Origin: a virus
Length of the DNA: 64,000 nucleotides
Direction: 5' to 3' (one strand)
Virus record (IMG/VR): IMGVR_UViG_3300029448_000009
Span: 1-64,000 of that record
The position numbers were made by a program, and so were the translations under genes. The notes under the pieces were generated by a model. That model saw only the letters and a program-made list of their open reading frames with translations, searched no databases and was not told where the DNA came from. Shown here one piece after another: positions 25,185 to 31,961 of the stretch; within the stretch, counting starts at the first letter, position 1, and each line of letters starts with the position of its first letter.

Positions 25185-27149
25185 CTAATAACGATTGTTA
25201 TCAAACCATTCTGCAGATGCATTGTCTTCTAATATCTCTTTAACCTCAGAATTATACATTTCTCTGGTGTGGTACATCCCAACCATTAACGACATAGCAC
25301 GGTCAAAATTGCCTTTATGATTAAATTTAATTAGCTCTTGTAATAATGCTAAATCATATATTTTATGCATGTTTAATACTTGTGTCCCATCTTCATTTGT
25401 AGATCTAGTGGTATTTAACCAATCTCTTATATATATTTCACCTTGTCTTTTTCTAGCTTCTGTCATATGCATCCCATACTGACGTTTTACTTTTTTAGAT
25501 CTTAAGTCTTTTTTATCTAACATCTCAAACTCTTCTTGTAGTCTATGTAGCTTTCTATGTCTACGTGCATATGCAATTACTTCACCACGATCATTCTCAA
25601 ATCCTATTCTAGCATTATAATAATCTGCTAACATAAATAAATTTTTATTAAACTCGTCTTGTGAATGTGGACGTGCTACATAACTAGCAACTATCATATC
25701 ATCTGGAGATGATATATTATTTACACGCTTTATAACATATGCAGATCCTAAAGATGATGAATCTGCAGATTGAGATTGAGCATAAGGATCATGACAAATA
25801 ATATACATGTTTACAGGAACCTGTTGATCTATTGTTTTGTATGGGGGTTCGTATATAGTTACACATCCCTCTAAATTATCTTCTTTTCTATGTGGAAATC
25901 TAAGTATAGGTCTTGCATCTCCATCTAACTTAAATTTAATTTCCCCATTATAGGCATAATATAAAGATCCATTATTACCCATAGCATGTAGATTATTTAC
26001 TTTAACATTATTGTATTGTTCTTGCAAAGATGCAATATCAAATAAGTTAGATGATATTTGTAAAGTAGCTTCTCGTGGATTTAACGGGTGCTCTGCTATA
26101 TATTGATCATAAGCTTTTGGATCATTTGTACCTTTTTTCTTATTTCTATTTTCTTCTTCAAATTCAACTGCTTCATGCTTTATACTGTTACCATCTTTAT
26201 CAATAAACCCTTCTAAGTTTTCATATATAGGAATAAAGTAACCACATTGTGTACCTCCACCTCCAGCATCCCAAACATTATCAAATGCTAAGCAATCATA
26301 TGATTCTGGGTTATAAAATAACTCCTCCATTCCTGCAAAGTCTGAACCTTCTGTACCACCTGTCCCAAATGCTACCATAGTTCCTAAAGTTTTAGATCCT
26401 TGACGCATAGTTGGCATAGTAACTTCCCAAGCTTTTAATAATCCTGGAAAACTACCTGCCTCTTCAAAGAATATAAGCTCTCCAGCTTTACCCCTCACTT
26501 TATCAGGAGCGTCTTTCAGCGATACGCCCATTATTTGGCTTTTCATTCCTAACTCTACGTCCGCTCCGTTTACATTTTTCTTATATCCAGACACTTTAAT
26601 CATTTCCCTATCTCTTAATCTAGGTTGTGTCCATGCTGTATTGTTATCTACAAAAGATAATATATCCCAAGCTTTTGATAATAATCCATCCCCAATTAAA
26701 TATTCTTTTTGACTGGCGAATACAAAATTTTTACTATTTCTTATATGAAAATAGTTTCTAGCAAGCATAGCAGCAGCTTTGTAAGAATATCCCTTACGTC
26801 TAGCTTTTAAAACAATCATATGTTTGTTTTCTTTTCTTGCTCGATCTATAGAATTAAAATATTTCCAGTCACCATCGTAGAATGCTGGAAATGTTCTTTC
26901 TCTTCTTGCTATAATTGTACCATCTGGGAGTTCCTCATCAACAGATCTGTCAATAGGACAATAATTTAAATAAAAATAATGATTTCCTGTAATAGATAAA
27001 TTACCGTAGCTATAACCATACAAACACCTATGCCTTTCTTCGTCCCAAAACTCATAATAATCTTTAGTGCCAGGAATAGCAAAAGTATAAGTCCCATTTT
27101 TAATAAAACTTAAAGCTGCAGGTCTAAGTTTGTCTGTGTTTTTAAGCAT
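25185..27149 (-). CDS. Terminase large subunit (TerL)
   Basis: This 654-aa protein is the motor that packages phage DNA through the portal. The ATPase part has LKARRKGYSYKAAAMLARNY (Walker A-like, about 115-135), then GELIFFEEAGSFPGLLKAWE (Walker B with catalytic Glu-Glu, about 220-240) and TLGTMVAFGTGG (coupling motif). The nuclease part has YIICHDPYAQS (about 450, first acidic residue of the RNase H-like site) and GFENDRGEVIAYARRH (about 520). The K-G-x-S-(Y/F)-K variant of the P-loop is typical for crAss-like TerL. Its start overlaps the upstream gene by 40 nt. Confidence 0.9.
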   Translation of the reverse strand: MLKNTDKLRPAALSFIKNGTYTFAIPGTKDYYEFWDEERHRCLYGYSYGNLSITGNHYFYLNYCPIDRSVDEELPDGTIIARRERTFPAFYDGDWKYFNSIDRARKENKHMIVLKARRKGYSYKAAAMLARNYFHIRNSKNFVFASQKEYLIGDGLLSKAWDILSFVDNNTAWTQPRLRDREMIKVSGYKKNVNGADVELGMKSQIMGVSLKDAPDKVRGKAGELIFFEEAGSFPGLLKAWEVTMPTMRQGSKTLGTMVAFGTGGTEGSDFAGMEELFYNPESYDCLAFDNVWDAGGGGTQCGYFIPIYENLEGFIDKDGNSIKHEAVEFEEENRNKKKGTNDPKAYDQYIAEHPLNPREATLQISSNLFDIASLQEQYNNVKVNNLHAMGNNGSLYYAYNGEIKFKLDGDARPILRFPHRKEDNLEGCVTIYEPPYKTIDQQVPVNMYIICHDPYAQSQSADSSSLGSAYVIKRVNNISSPDDMIVASYVARPHSQDEFNKNLFMLADYYNARIGFENDRGEVIAYARRHRKLHRLQEEFEMLDKKDLRSKKVKRQYGMHMTEARKRQGEIYIRDWLNTTRSTNEDGTQVLNMHKIYDLALLQELIKFNHKGNFDRAMSLMVGMYHTREMYNSEVKEILEDNASAEWFDNNRY

Positions 27150-27436
27150 TTAGATTTTAGTTTATTTAATTCTGCACATTTTTCGTACTGTTCTAACTCT
27201 TCAAAATGACTAATTAATAATTCTAATGTACCCCCATCCCTACCATCACTGGATATAGGATCAAAAGGTAAAAAGAATTCTGTATAATCATCATTTTCTA
27301 ACTCTAAATAAATATCATCTAATGTTTTTCTTTTTGTAACAATTAAAAAAGCATTGTCCATTGATTTATTGTAATCCTCTAAATCTTCTAGGAACTTCAT
27401 CTGACTATCGTTTTCCTCCATCATACTCCACTGCAT
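27110..27436 (-). CDS. Hypothetical protein coupled to TerL
   Basis: This 108-aa, acidic, mainly helical protein (EENDSQMKFLEDLEDYNKSMDNAFLIVTKRKTLDDIYLELENDD) ends with a cysteine-bearing helix pair (YEKCAELNKLKSKCLKTQ). It overlaps the TerL start by 40 nt and the thermonuclease stop by 32 nt. An AGGAAGG stretch lies just before the ATG at 27436; ATG codons at 27424 and 27421 are alternatives. Position before TerL is where a small terminase partner might lie, but no helix-turn-helix is obvious. Confidence 0.5.
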   Translation of the reverse strand: MQWSMMEENDSQMKFLEDLEDYNKSMDNAFLIVTKRKTLDDIYLELENDDYTEFFLPFDPISSDGRDGGTLELLISHFEELEQYEKCAELNKLKSKCLKTQTNLDLQL

Positions 27437-27776
27437 AGCCTTCCTCTATTAATTGATCATTCACACAAACTTTAGTTATAGTTTCTCTTCCAGAAAGTTT
27501 ACTAATGTGTAATTTTCCTAAAACCCTGCCGTATTTTCCTATGTCTTGAGATTCTAATTCAAATTCATTAGCAGATCCTTCTAACATTTCTTTTAGTCTA
27601 GCTTTAGAAGCTAATCCCATCTTTTTTTCTGCTAAGTTTCTTGTTCTAGATTCTGGTGCATTAATACCAGACAATCTAATTCTTTTTTTGATCTTAATGT
27701 CAAATCCTAAATCTATTTCAGCGTCTATAGTATCACCATCAACTATTTTAACAACTGTTGCGTTATATGTATACAT
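27405..27776 (-). CDS. Thermonuclease-like (SNase) protein
   Basis: This 123-aa protein has the SNase fold order: YNATVVKIVDGDTIDAEIDLGFDIKIKKRIRLSGINAPESR (about 3-43), containing the catalytic/Ca-binding Asp and Arg of D-G-D-T...R-L-x-G-I-(N/D)-(A/T)-P-E, and the second active-site region GKYGRVLGKLH (about 84-94). I use ATG at 27776 because the longer frame begins with an unlikely MNCGNKKKK lead that overlaps the upstream gene. There is no signal peptide, so it would act in the host cytoplasm, perhaps on host DNA or on packaging intermediates. Confidence 0.8.
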   Translation of the reverse strand: MYTYNATVVKIVDGDTIDAEIDLGFDIKIKKRIRLSGINAPESRTRNLAEKKMGLASKARLKEMLEGSANEFELESQDIGKYGRVLGKLHISKLSGRETITKVCVNDQLIEEGYAVEYDGGKR

Positions 27777-27786
27777 TTTTTTCTTT

Positions 27787-27951
27787 TTATTTCCACAATT
27801 CAAACCCGCAATTAAGAATCATAATTCTATGTTCTTTAATATCAAAGTTTAAATAAATTTCTAAGACGGTTAAAAAACCTAACCTTATTGTGAATTCAAA
27901 GATACTACTTTTTTTACGACTTTTCCAAGAGTTTATCCAATCTATTTTCAT
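27787..27951 (-). CDS. Small hypothetical protein (54 aa)
   Basis: The start codon (27949-27951) shares one base with the stop of the upstream gene (TAATG arrangement), and the frame runs 54 codons to TAA at 27787. The product begins MKIDWINSWKSRKKSSIFEFTIRL and ends NCGFELWK. It is basic at the front and hydrophobic in the middle (IRLGFLTVLEIYLNF). It fills the otherwise empty gap between two coupled genes, which supports it being real. No family is recognised. Confidence 0.5.
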   Translation of the reverse strand: MKIDWINSWKSRKKSSIFEFTIRLGFLTVLEIYLNFDIKEHRIMILNCGFELWK

Positions 27952-28454
27952 TACTGACTATATTTATTTGTTATTACGCCTCCTCTATTTTGATTTGCAG
28001 CTTGTTCTTCTTTCTTAACTAATTCTTCTAATTTAGATAAGCCAGACACTACATCACCCATCTTAGATAGGTTAGCAACTAGATCTTTAGCTGTAAAAAT
28101 AGGTTTACCATTATCATCCATTAAAGTTAAATCTATATCTCTAAAATATTGTTCTAATTTAGTTACAGATAATCTTGCAGATTTTAATAGCTTAACAGCA
28201 GAGGTTTCTGCTAATTCTTTATACTTGTCACAAGCAGCATTTATTTTACTGCTTATTTTATGTTCTGTTTTAAAAATACTTTTTATTACTTCTTCCTTTC
28301 TTTTTTCTTCATCATAAACACAAAATGGGGAATTATGATCGCACATAAAATATACATACGATAATTCTAAAATTGACAAACTTTTAAATTCTAAAATTGT
28401 CAATGCATACGCAGAAGGTATTACATTATTATTATCTATCGTTAGTAGATCCAT
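27951..28454 (-). CDS. Hypothetical helical protein between IHF-like gene and TerL
   Basis: This 167-aa protein starts MDLLTIDNNNVIPSAYALTILEFKSLSILELSYVYFMCDHNSPF. It then has long helices (EKRKEEVIKSIFKTEHKISSKINAACDKYKELAETSAVKLLKSARLSVTKLEQYFRDID) and ends in a polar tail (QAANQNRGGVITNKYSQ). A gene of this size and character lies between the IHF-like gene and TerL in crAss-like genomes. A small terminase or packaging accessory role is possible but nothing in the sequence proves it. It overlaps the IHF-like stop by 23 nt. Confidence 0.5.
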   Translation of the reverse strand: MDLLTIDNNNVIPSAYALTILEFKSLSILELSYVYFMCDHNSPFCVYDEEKRKEEVIKSIFKTEHKISSKINAACDKYKELAETSAVKLLKSARLSVTKLEQYFRDIDLTLMDDNGKPIFTAKDLVANLSKMGDVVSGLSKLEELVKKEEQAANQNRGGVITNKYSQ

Positions 28455-28656
28455 TTTTTGTTAAGTATTTTAATCGATTTTTATTTACATGAAATTTACC
28501 AAAGTATGGTAATCTAATAGTTTTAAATTTACCTTCATTTATTATATTAGATACAAATTTAAATTGATGCATTACAATATTTTCTATTGTTTGCAATGGA
28601 AGATTATATTTATTTGCTAGTTTTTGAATTATTATCTTCTGGGTTTTCTGCATCAT
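28432..28656 (-). CDS. IHF/HU-like DNA-bending protein
   Basis: This 74-aa protein shows QKLANKYNLPLQTIENIVMHQFKFVSNIINEG (two helices), then KFKTIRLPYFGKFHVNKNRLKYL. The second half corresponds to the beta saddle of the IHF/HU family, with I-R-L-P-Y-F-G-K-F as the conserved (V/I)-x-(I/L)-x-x-(F/L)-G-x-F element. IHF-like genes beside the terminase are a feature of crAss-like phages. It probably bends phage DNA during replication or packaging. It overlaps the upstream gene by 47 nt, one of the longest overlaps in the window. Confidence 0.75.
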   Translation of the reverse strand: MMQKTQKIIIQKLANKYNLPLQTIENIVMHQFKFVSNIINEGKFKTIRLPYFGKFHVNKNRLKYLTKNGSTNDR

Positions 28657-29113
28657 TTATTTTTTTATATGTTACTTTTAAATTATTAGAAGTTAAATCT
28701 TTTGCTTTTAAATTACCAAAGCCTCTTTTTTCATTAACTAGTTTAGCTGCTTTTATAGCTCTTTTTTTATCTAATATTTCTTGTTTTCTTTTTTCTTTTT
28801 CTTCCTGCTCATCAAAATTCTTTTTTAATTCTAACGCAGCTTTATCCATAAATACAGGTTTCCATCTTTCTGGTTTATCAGGACAAGTTGTTGTTTTCCA
28901 TTTAGCTTTATGTTCTAATAAACAACCACACAACCCACATCTCATACTACTTTTAATTAAATGTGGACATGTATTACAAGTCTCTAATCTTTCTATATAT
29001 ACTTTATTAGAAACATTTGGGGCACCTTCTTTAATATACTTTGTTAGTTCTCCTGCAAATGTTTTTGCCATTTGAAAAATACTAGGCGGCTTTGGTTCTT
29101 CTTTTTTACTCAT
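28610..29113 (-). CDS. Zinc-finger protein with basic C-terminal coiled coil
   Basis: This 167-aa protein has a four-cysteine core in RLETCNTCPHLIKSSMRCGLCGCLLEHKAKWKTTTCPDKPERW (about 42-85), written here as C-x-x-C ... C-x-x-C-x-C ... C. This pattern recurs in small proteins of marine phages and may bind zinc. It is followed by a strongly charged helical tail (KKNFDEQEEKEKRKQEILDKKRAIKAAK) and a disordered end. No enzymatic motif is present. A regulator or nucleic-acid-binding role is plausible. It is preceded by a 95-bp gap, the longest in this stretch. Confidence 0.6.
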   Translation of the reverse strand: MSKKEEPKPPSIFQMAKTFAGELTKYIKEGAPNVSNKVYIERLETCNTCPHLIKSSMRCGLCGCLLEHKAKWKTTTCPDKPERWKPVFMDKAALELKKNFDEQEEKEKRKQEILDKKRAIKAAKLVNEKRGFGNLKAKDLTSNNLKVTYKKINDAENPEDNNSKTSK

Positions 29114-29208
29114 ATTGATCTACTTCTATTTTTAATAACTTACCATGTTTATCCTGCATAATTATAATTACATAAGGATAACATTGATATTCCATTATAA
29201 CATAATTT

Positions 29209-29526
29209 TTATACAATATTGATTTCAATTTTTTTAATTTGAGGATTTAACATTTTATTAACTGCATACGATCCTTTATTAAATGTTAAAGCTCCTTTAT
29301 CTTTTAATTTTTTAATATAATTATTTAAATCATTAGGGTCTTCAAATTGTAGTAATTTAGCTACATCATCTTTATTTTTCTTACTACATAAATTTTTTCT
29401 TTTAGCTGTTATATTTACTTTTATAAAAGCTGATACAACTTCTAACTCTTTATTTGTAAGATCAAATATCCCATTCCATATTTGCAATCTTTTATATATA
29501 CTATTTGCTTTTATCTTTACTTTCAT
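29209..29526 (-). CDS. Winged-helix-like hypothetical protein
   Basis: This 105-aa basic protein has helices LTNKELEVVSAFIKVNITAKRKN and KDDVAKLLQFEDPNDLNNYIKKLKDKGAL, followed by a small beta wing (TFNKGSYAVNKMLNP). The succession helix, helix, recognition-like helix with 'LKDKGAL', then a wing is typical of winged helix-turn-helix regulators or replication factors. It overlaps the upstream gene by 26 nt. The DNA-binding role is inferred. Confidence 0.5.
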   Translation of the reverse strand: MKVKIKANSIYKRLQIWNGIFDLTNKELEVVSAFIKVNITAKRKNLCSKKNKDDVAKLLQFEDPNDLNNYIKKLKDKGALTFNKGSYAVNKMLNPQIKKIEINIV

Positions 29527-29689
29527 CTATTGTTAAATATATTATATATTCATTTTTTCCTATAGAACATTCTAAGTCCCATGTATTAGATATATTCTCA
29601 CTCCCCCATTCATGTAAACTTTCATTAAAATCTCTTAGTGTATACATAAACTCTTCAAAATTAGTTATTCTAAATTCTGTTTTTTTCAT
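29501..29689 (-). CDS. Small hypothetical protein (62 aa)
   Basis: This 62-aa protein (MKKTEFRITNFEEFMYTLRDFNESLHEWGSENISNTW) ends with beta strands (KNEYIIYLTIDESKDKSK). It overlaps the upstream gene by 20 nt and the downstream gene by 26 nt, giving a tightly coupled trio of small genes. No motif is recognised. Confidence 0.45.
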   Translation of the reverse strand: MKKTEFRITNFEEFMYTLRDFNESLHEWGSENISNTWDLECSIGKNEYIIYLTIDESKDKSK

Positions 29690-29921
29690 CCTTCTTTTGA
29701 ATTACCGCTTTCCCATTTTGTATTACAATTTTAGATCTTTTAGATTGTCTATTAAATTCATCAATATGGGTATTTATATCTTTTCTACTACAAATAAAAG
29801 ATAAAAATACTTGTAATTCTTTTATACTATAAGCAGTGTTATCCTTTAATGTATCTAAATTAGTTTTTGATTCTACCAATTTGTGATAATCTTTTAAGCT
29901 AATAGTAACAGTCCCTGTCAT
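29670..29921 (-). CDS. Small hypothetical protein (83 aa)
   Basis: This 83-aa protein (MTGTVTISLKDYHKLVESKTNLDTLKD) has a strand-helix start with S-L-x-D-Y-x-x-L, a pattern seen in small phage regulatory proteins, and a basic C-terminal half (DEFNRQSKRSKIVIQNGKAVIQKKDEKNRI). It lies 1 nt after the GroES-like gene in the same transcript. No function can be assigned. Confidence 0.45.
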   Translation of the reverse strand: MTGTVTISLKDYHKLVESKTNLDTLKDNTAYSIKELQVFLSFICSRKDINTHIDEFNRQSKRSKIVIQNGKAVIQKKDEKNRI

Positions 29922-29922
29922 T

Positions 29923-30198
29923 TTATAGTTTACCTAAAATATTGTATTCTGGGACAATAATAAACTCTCCCTCATCTAAATGTAAGACACGAGCTTCTAC
30001 TGTTGGATCTACCATTACAGTTTCTCCTACCTCACAAAATTTACATTCAGGACCTTTAGCTACTACTTTTAATATATTCGTAGTTATAGCTCCTGCTGTT
30101 TTTGAGTCTAAAATAATTCCTGATTCTGTTACCTTCTTTGCTGGATTTGGGAGTAATAACCACTGACCATAAGGTTGAAATGTTGTTTTCTTTGCCAT
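29923..30198 (-). CDS. GroES-like co-chaperonin
   Basis: This 91-aa protein is close to the usual Cpn10 length (about 95 aa). It reads QPYGQWLLLPNPAKKVTESGIILDSKTAG (start strand and mobile-loop region, with the K-x-T-x-x-G-I-(I/V)-L motif), then KVVAKGPECKFCEVGETVMVDPTVEA and EGEFIIVPEYNILGKL (roof and closing strand). It presumably works with host GroEL to fold a phage protein such as the capsid protein, as T4 gp31 does. It is the first gene of the late minus-strand arm, directly behind the promoter at 30221-30253. A CxxC in the middle (KFCEV region) is unusual but not decisive. Confidence 0.8.
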   Translation of the reverse strand: MAKKTTFQPYGQWLLLPNPAKKVTESGIILDSKTAGAITTNILKVVAKGPECKFCEVGETVMVDPTVEARVLHLDEGEFIIVPEYNILGKL

Positions 30199-30220
30199 TT
30201 TATTATAAATTAGTTCTTTG

Positions 30221-30253
30221 CAAATATATAATAAAAATAATTATAAAAACAAA
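30221..30253 (-). promoter_or_regulatory. Bacteroidota-type promoter for the minus-strand arm
   Basis: On the minus strand the -33 box TTTG (30250-30253) and the -7 box TATATTTG (30221-30228) are separated by 21 nt, matching the Bacteroidota vegetative consensus TTTG-N(19-21)-TA-n-n-TTTG. It lies just upstream of the GroES-like gene, the first gene of the arm, and implies use of host RNA polymerase. Confidence 0.7.
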
Positions 30254-30675
30254 TTATAAATGAAGTTTTTCATTTTTGGATATACCTCTCCCCTTAGAGA
30301 TTAGTTTAATTTTGAATTTCTACTTACCGTTTTTAGCCTTCGTAGGTACATTTCTATCAGCCTATAGTATTACTCCTACCTAAGTTTTATATCAAAACAA
30401 TTTTTGGAATTATCGGGGACAACCGTGACTAATAAATTAGTTCGTAAACCCAACTTCTGACCCTATAACTACTTTCGCCCTCTAGGGTGATCTATGATTC
30501 CAGTACAATATTAAACAATTCCTACAACAAATGCAAGTATTATTATTAATATATATAAATAATTTGAAATATCTATTTTCATAATATTGCAATATACTAA
30601 TCTAATGTTAGATAAATATTAATAGAATGTAAAAAAATTATTAAAAAAATTTTTTTAAAAAAATCTGTGAGAGTG

Positions 30676-30734
30676 TGGGGGTATTAAGAACCGCACCCCA
30701 TCAAGTTGTTGTATTAACAACAGCCCTACGGGCT
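30676..30734 (+). promoter_or_regulatory. Three-hairpin leader of the first early gene
   Basis: Back-to-back inverted repeats precede the start at 30751: TGGGG/CCCCA (30676-30680 with 30696-30700), GTTGTT/AACAAC (30705-30721, 5-nt loop) and AGCCC/GGGCT (30722-30734, 3-nt loop). No U-run follows, so it looks like an mRNA leader rather than a terminator. Confidence 0.6.
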
Positions 30735-30750
30735 CTTAAATTATTTATTT

Positions 30751-31038
30751 ATGTCAAACAAAACTAAATTATATGCTATTAAGTACAACGATGTAAACAA
30801 CGTTGTAACACTATGTGACCAACCACTAGGTGGTGGTACACAAGTAAATGTACTTGGCGACACAGCTAAGCTGTTCGACCAAGATCTCAAACCTACAAGG
30901 TTTGCTTCTTATAAAATCTTAGATAGTGCAAGCACTACCGAAGAGTTAAAGAAGAAGTTTTCTAAACCAATTGAACTCACAGAGCTCAAATGGGGAGAAC
31001 AGAAGGACGGCGTCCTCTACAATGTAGAGAAAGCCTAA
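30751..31038 (+). CDS. First early gene, hypothetical 95-aa protein
   Basis: This protein begins MSNKTKLYAIKYNDVNNVVTLCDQPLGGG and ends KWGEQKDGVLYNVEKA. It is a mix of strands and helices with no recognisable motif. Its codons are GC-richer than those of its neighbours, it has a structured leader and it is followed by its own strong terminator. Together these point to a very highly expressed, separately transcribed early protein. A host-takeover or polymerase-associated function is possible; the sequence gives no proof. The upstream context TTATTTATTTATG lacks an SD. Confidence 0.6.
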   Translation: MSNKTKLYAIKYNDVNNVVTLCDQPLGGGTQVNVLGDTAKLFDQDLKPTRFASYKILDSASTTEELKKKFSKPIELTELKWGEQKDGVLYNVEKA

Positions 31039-31043
31039 CCTTC

Positions 31044-31068
31044 AAGGGGGACTAACGTCCCCTTTTTT
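31044..31068 (+). terminator. Intrinsic terminator after the first early gene
   Basis: Stem GGGGAC/GTCCCC (31047-31052 with 31057-31062), 4-nt loop TAAC, extended by A-T pairs, followed by six T (31063-31068). It lies 6 nt after the stop codon. Confidence 0.9.
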
Positions 31069-31074
31069 ATTTAT

Positions 31075-31159
31075 CGTGTGCGGATCTGATACTATTGGCT
31101 TTTATTGTGTGTGTATGTGCTTGCCAGCCATCACACGCATGATTTCACCGTGTATCATG
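31075..31159 (+). ncRNA. Candidate structured RNA element
   Basis: Nested inverted repeats CGTGTG/CACACG (31075-31080 with 31132-31137) enclose TGGCT/AGCCA (31096-31100 with 31126-31130). A second stem CATGAT/ATCATG (31138-31143 with 31154-31159) follows immediately. No open frame covers it. It begins 7 nt after the terminator, which suggests a separate small RNA or a leader for the following genes. Confidence 0.45.
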
Positions 31160-31213
31160 TCCTTAACTTATTTACTTAATCATATAATATAACACTTATA
31201 ACAATATAGAAAG

Positions 31214-31257
31214 GCTGTACCTGTTTTCACAGATAGTAGTATTTATACTGCAACAGC
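31214..31257 (+). ncRNA. Candidate three-way-junction element
   Basis: A closing stem GCTGT/ACAGC (31214-31218 with 31253-31257) surrounds two hairpins, CTGT/ACAG (31221-31232) and AGTA/TACT (31238-31249). A further CTGTT/AACAG hairpin follows at about 31280-31300. It is part of the 324-bp gap between the first early gene and the membrane protein gene, in which I see no other gene. Confidence 0.4.
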
Positions 31258-31362
31258 GTAATCCTGAACATGATGACAAACTGTTCAAATCTAACAGAGT
31301 AAACTGTATAAATCATTATTATAAACTTAATTAATAGGTCGTGTCTCACCACTAATTAAATT

Positions 31363-31569
31363 ATGAAAACATTAAAAACAATTTTTAATCTTGCAAAATA
31401 CTTTGTAGTCTTTGCACTTATGTTAATCCTTATGTTAGGTGGTGCATATTTCTTTATATGGTCAATAATACTTTCATTTAAGTACATTGCTATATTCTTA
31501 CTTGCATCAGTTGCATTTGGAATGGGAGCGTTTATGCTGAATACAGTAGTAGATTCATTAAACAAATGA
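31363..31569 (+). CDS. Small two-TM membrane protein
   Basis: This 68-aa protein has two hydrophobic segments with little between them: about residues 9-32 (LAKYFVVFALMLILMLGGAYFFIW) and 36-60 (LSFKYIAIFLLASVAFGMGAFML). The N-terminus is basic (MKTLKTIFNLAKY). Early expression and membrane location suggest modification of the host inner membrane, such as superinfection exclusion, but no family is recognised. It overlaps the following micro-gene by 4 nt. Confidence 0.55.
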   Translation: MKTLKTIFNLAKYFVVFALMLILMLGGAYFFIWSIILSFKYIAIFLLASVAFGMGAFMLNTVVDSLNK

Positions 31570-31631
31570 GTCTATTCATAATATCAATATTGTTAGTAAT
31601 TATATATGTAATATTGTATGAAGCATTATAG
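31566..31631 (+). CDS. 21-aa hydrophobic micro-protein
   Basis: ATG at 31566 overlaps the upstream stop (ATGA) and the frame ends at TAG 31629-31631. The product MSLFIISILLVIIYVILYEAL is a single membrane helix. The ATGA coupling to another membrane protein supports translation, and a second case of the same design is found at 32549-32632. Such tiny membrane peptides are usually missed by gene callers. Confidence 0.45.
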   Translation: MSLFIISILLVIIYVILYEAL

Positions 31632-31663
31632 GGGTAGATCTATTGTTAAGGTGATCTACCCTT
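31630..31663 (+). terminator. Hairpin, possible terminator, after the membrane gene pair
   Basis: Perfect 9-bp stem GGGTAGATC/GATCTACCC (31632-31640 with 31653-31661), 12-nt loop, extended by wobble and A-T pairs, then a T/A-rich stretch. It lies directly behind the 21-aa gene and before the start chosen for the next gene. Confidence 0.6.
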
Positions 31664-31695
31664 ATATTTATTTAACTTACTTAAACTTAGAACTT

Positions 31696-31959
31696 ATGAA
31701 CATTGTAAAAATAGAACCGTGTAAAGAGTGTGGCTCAAATCGTGGGCAATTAATGGAACTAAAGACAACAGTAGCTGACTGTATTAAATGTGGTCATCTA
31801 TGTGATGTAGATACTGTTGTGTATGAATATGATGAAGCAGTTAATGATATTATAGAATGTCATGTTGCACATCAAGCAGAACAAAAAGAACTAACAGAAT
31901 GGGAAGAACAACAGCTGTTAGATTATGGATATGTAAAATATAAACCTAAAAATAAATAG
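31696..31959 (+). CDS. Small zinc-ribbon-like protein
   Basis: This 87-aa protein from ATG 31696 reads MNIVKIEPCKECGSNRGQLMEL, then TTVADCIKCGHLCDVDT. Two C-x-x-C knuckles (C9/C12 and about C31/C34, with a further Cys) form a probable zinc ribbon. The acidic C-terminal half (EQKELTEWEEQQLLDYGY) is helical. A longer frame from 31618 exists but would cross the hairpin at 31630-31663 and adds an unlikely N-terminus, so I prefer the shorter start. It probably binds nucleic acid or protein partners. Confidence 0.6.
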   Translation: MNIVKIEPCKECGSNRGQLMELKTTVADCIKCGHLCDVDTVVYEYDEAVNDIIECHVAHQAEQKELTEWEEQQLLDYGYVKYKPKNK

Positions 31960-31961
31960 AT

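Larger units (their letters stand above)
30199..30750. other. Divergent intergenic control region (552 bp)
   Basis: This is the largest gene-free stretch. From left to right it holds the minus-strand promoter and a segment with several small inverted repeats (TAGGTA/TACCTA at about 30345-30382; ACTAAT/ATTAGT at 30428-30441; CCC/GGG at 30478-30487), enclosed by TGGAAT/ATTCCA (30405-30410 with 30497-30502). Then come a TCTAA/TTAGA inverted repeat (30601-30612), a run of seven A, seven T and seven A (30643-30663), and the structured leader of the first early gene. An origin and early promoters are plausible here. I saw no open frame of convincing length. Confidence 0.5.

Noticed and set aside
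28587-29075. A 162-codon plus-strand frame with hydrophobic segments
   Set aside because: It is antisense to the zinc-finger protein gene, whose cysteine motif and coupling to neighbours show it is the real one. The hydrophobic look comes from antisense lysine/glutamate codons.
30285-30505. Possible tRNA or hammerhead ribozyme in the divergent region
   Set aside because: I looked for a T-arm (TTCxAxxC with 5-bp stem) and for the CUGANGA/GAAA core on both strands. Only partial resemblances (CTGATAG, CGAAAG) were found, without the required helices.
31618-31695. N-terminal extension of the zinc-ribbon gene from ATG 31618
   Set aside because: The extension would encode the hairpin at 31630-31663 and overlaps the 21-aa gene. 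ATG 31696 gives a start just before the first zinc knuckle.
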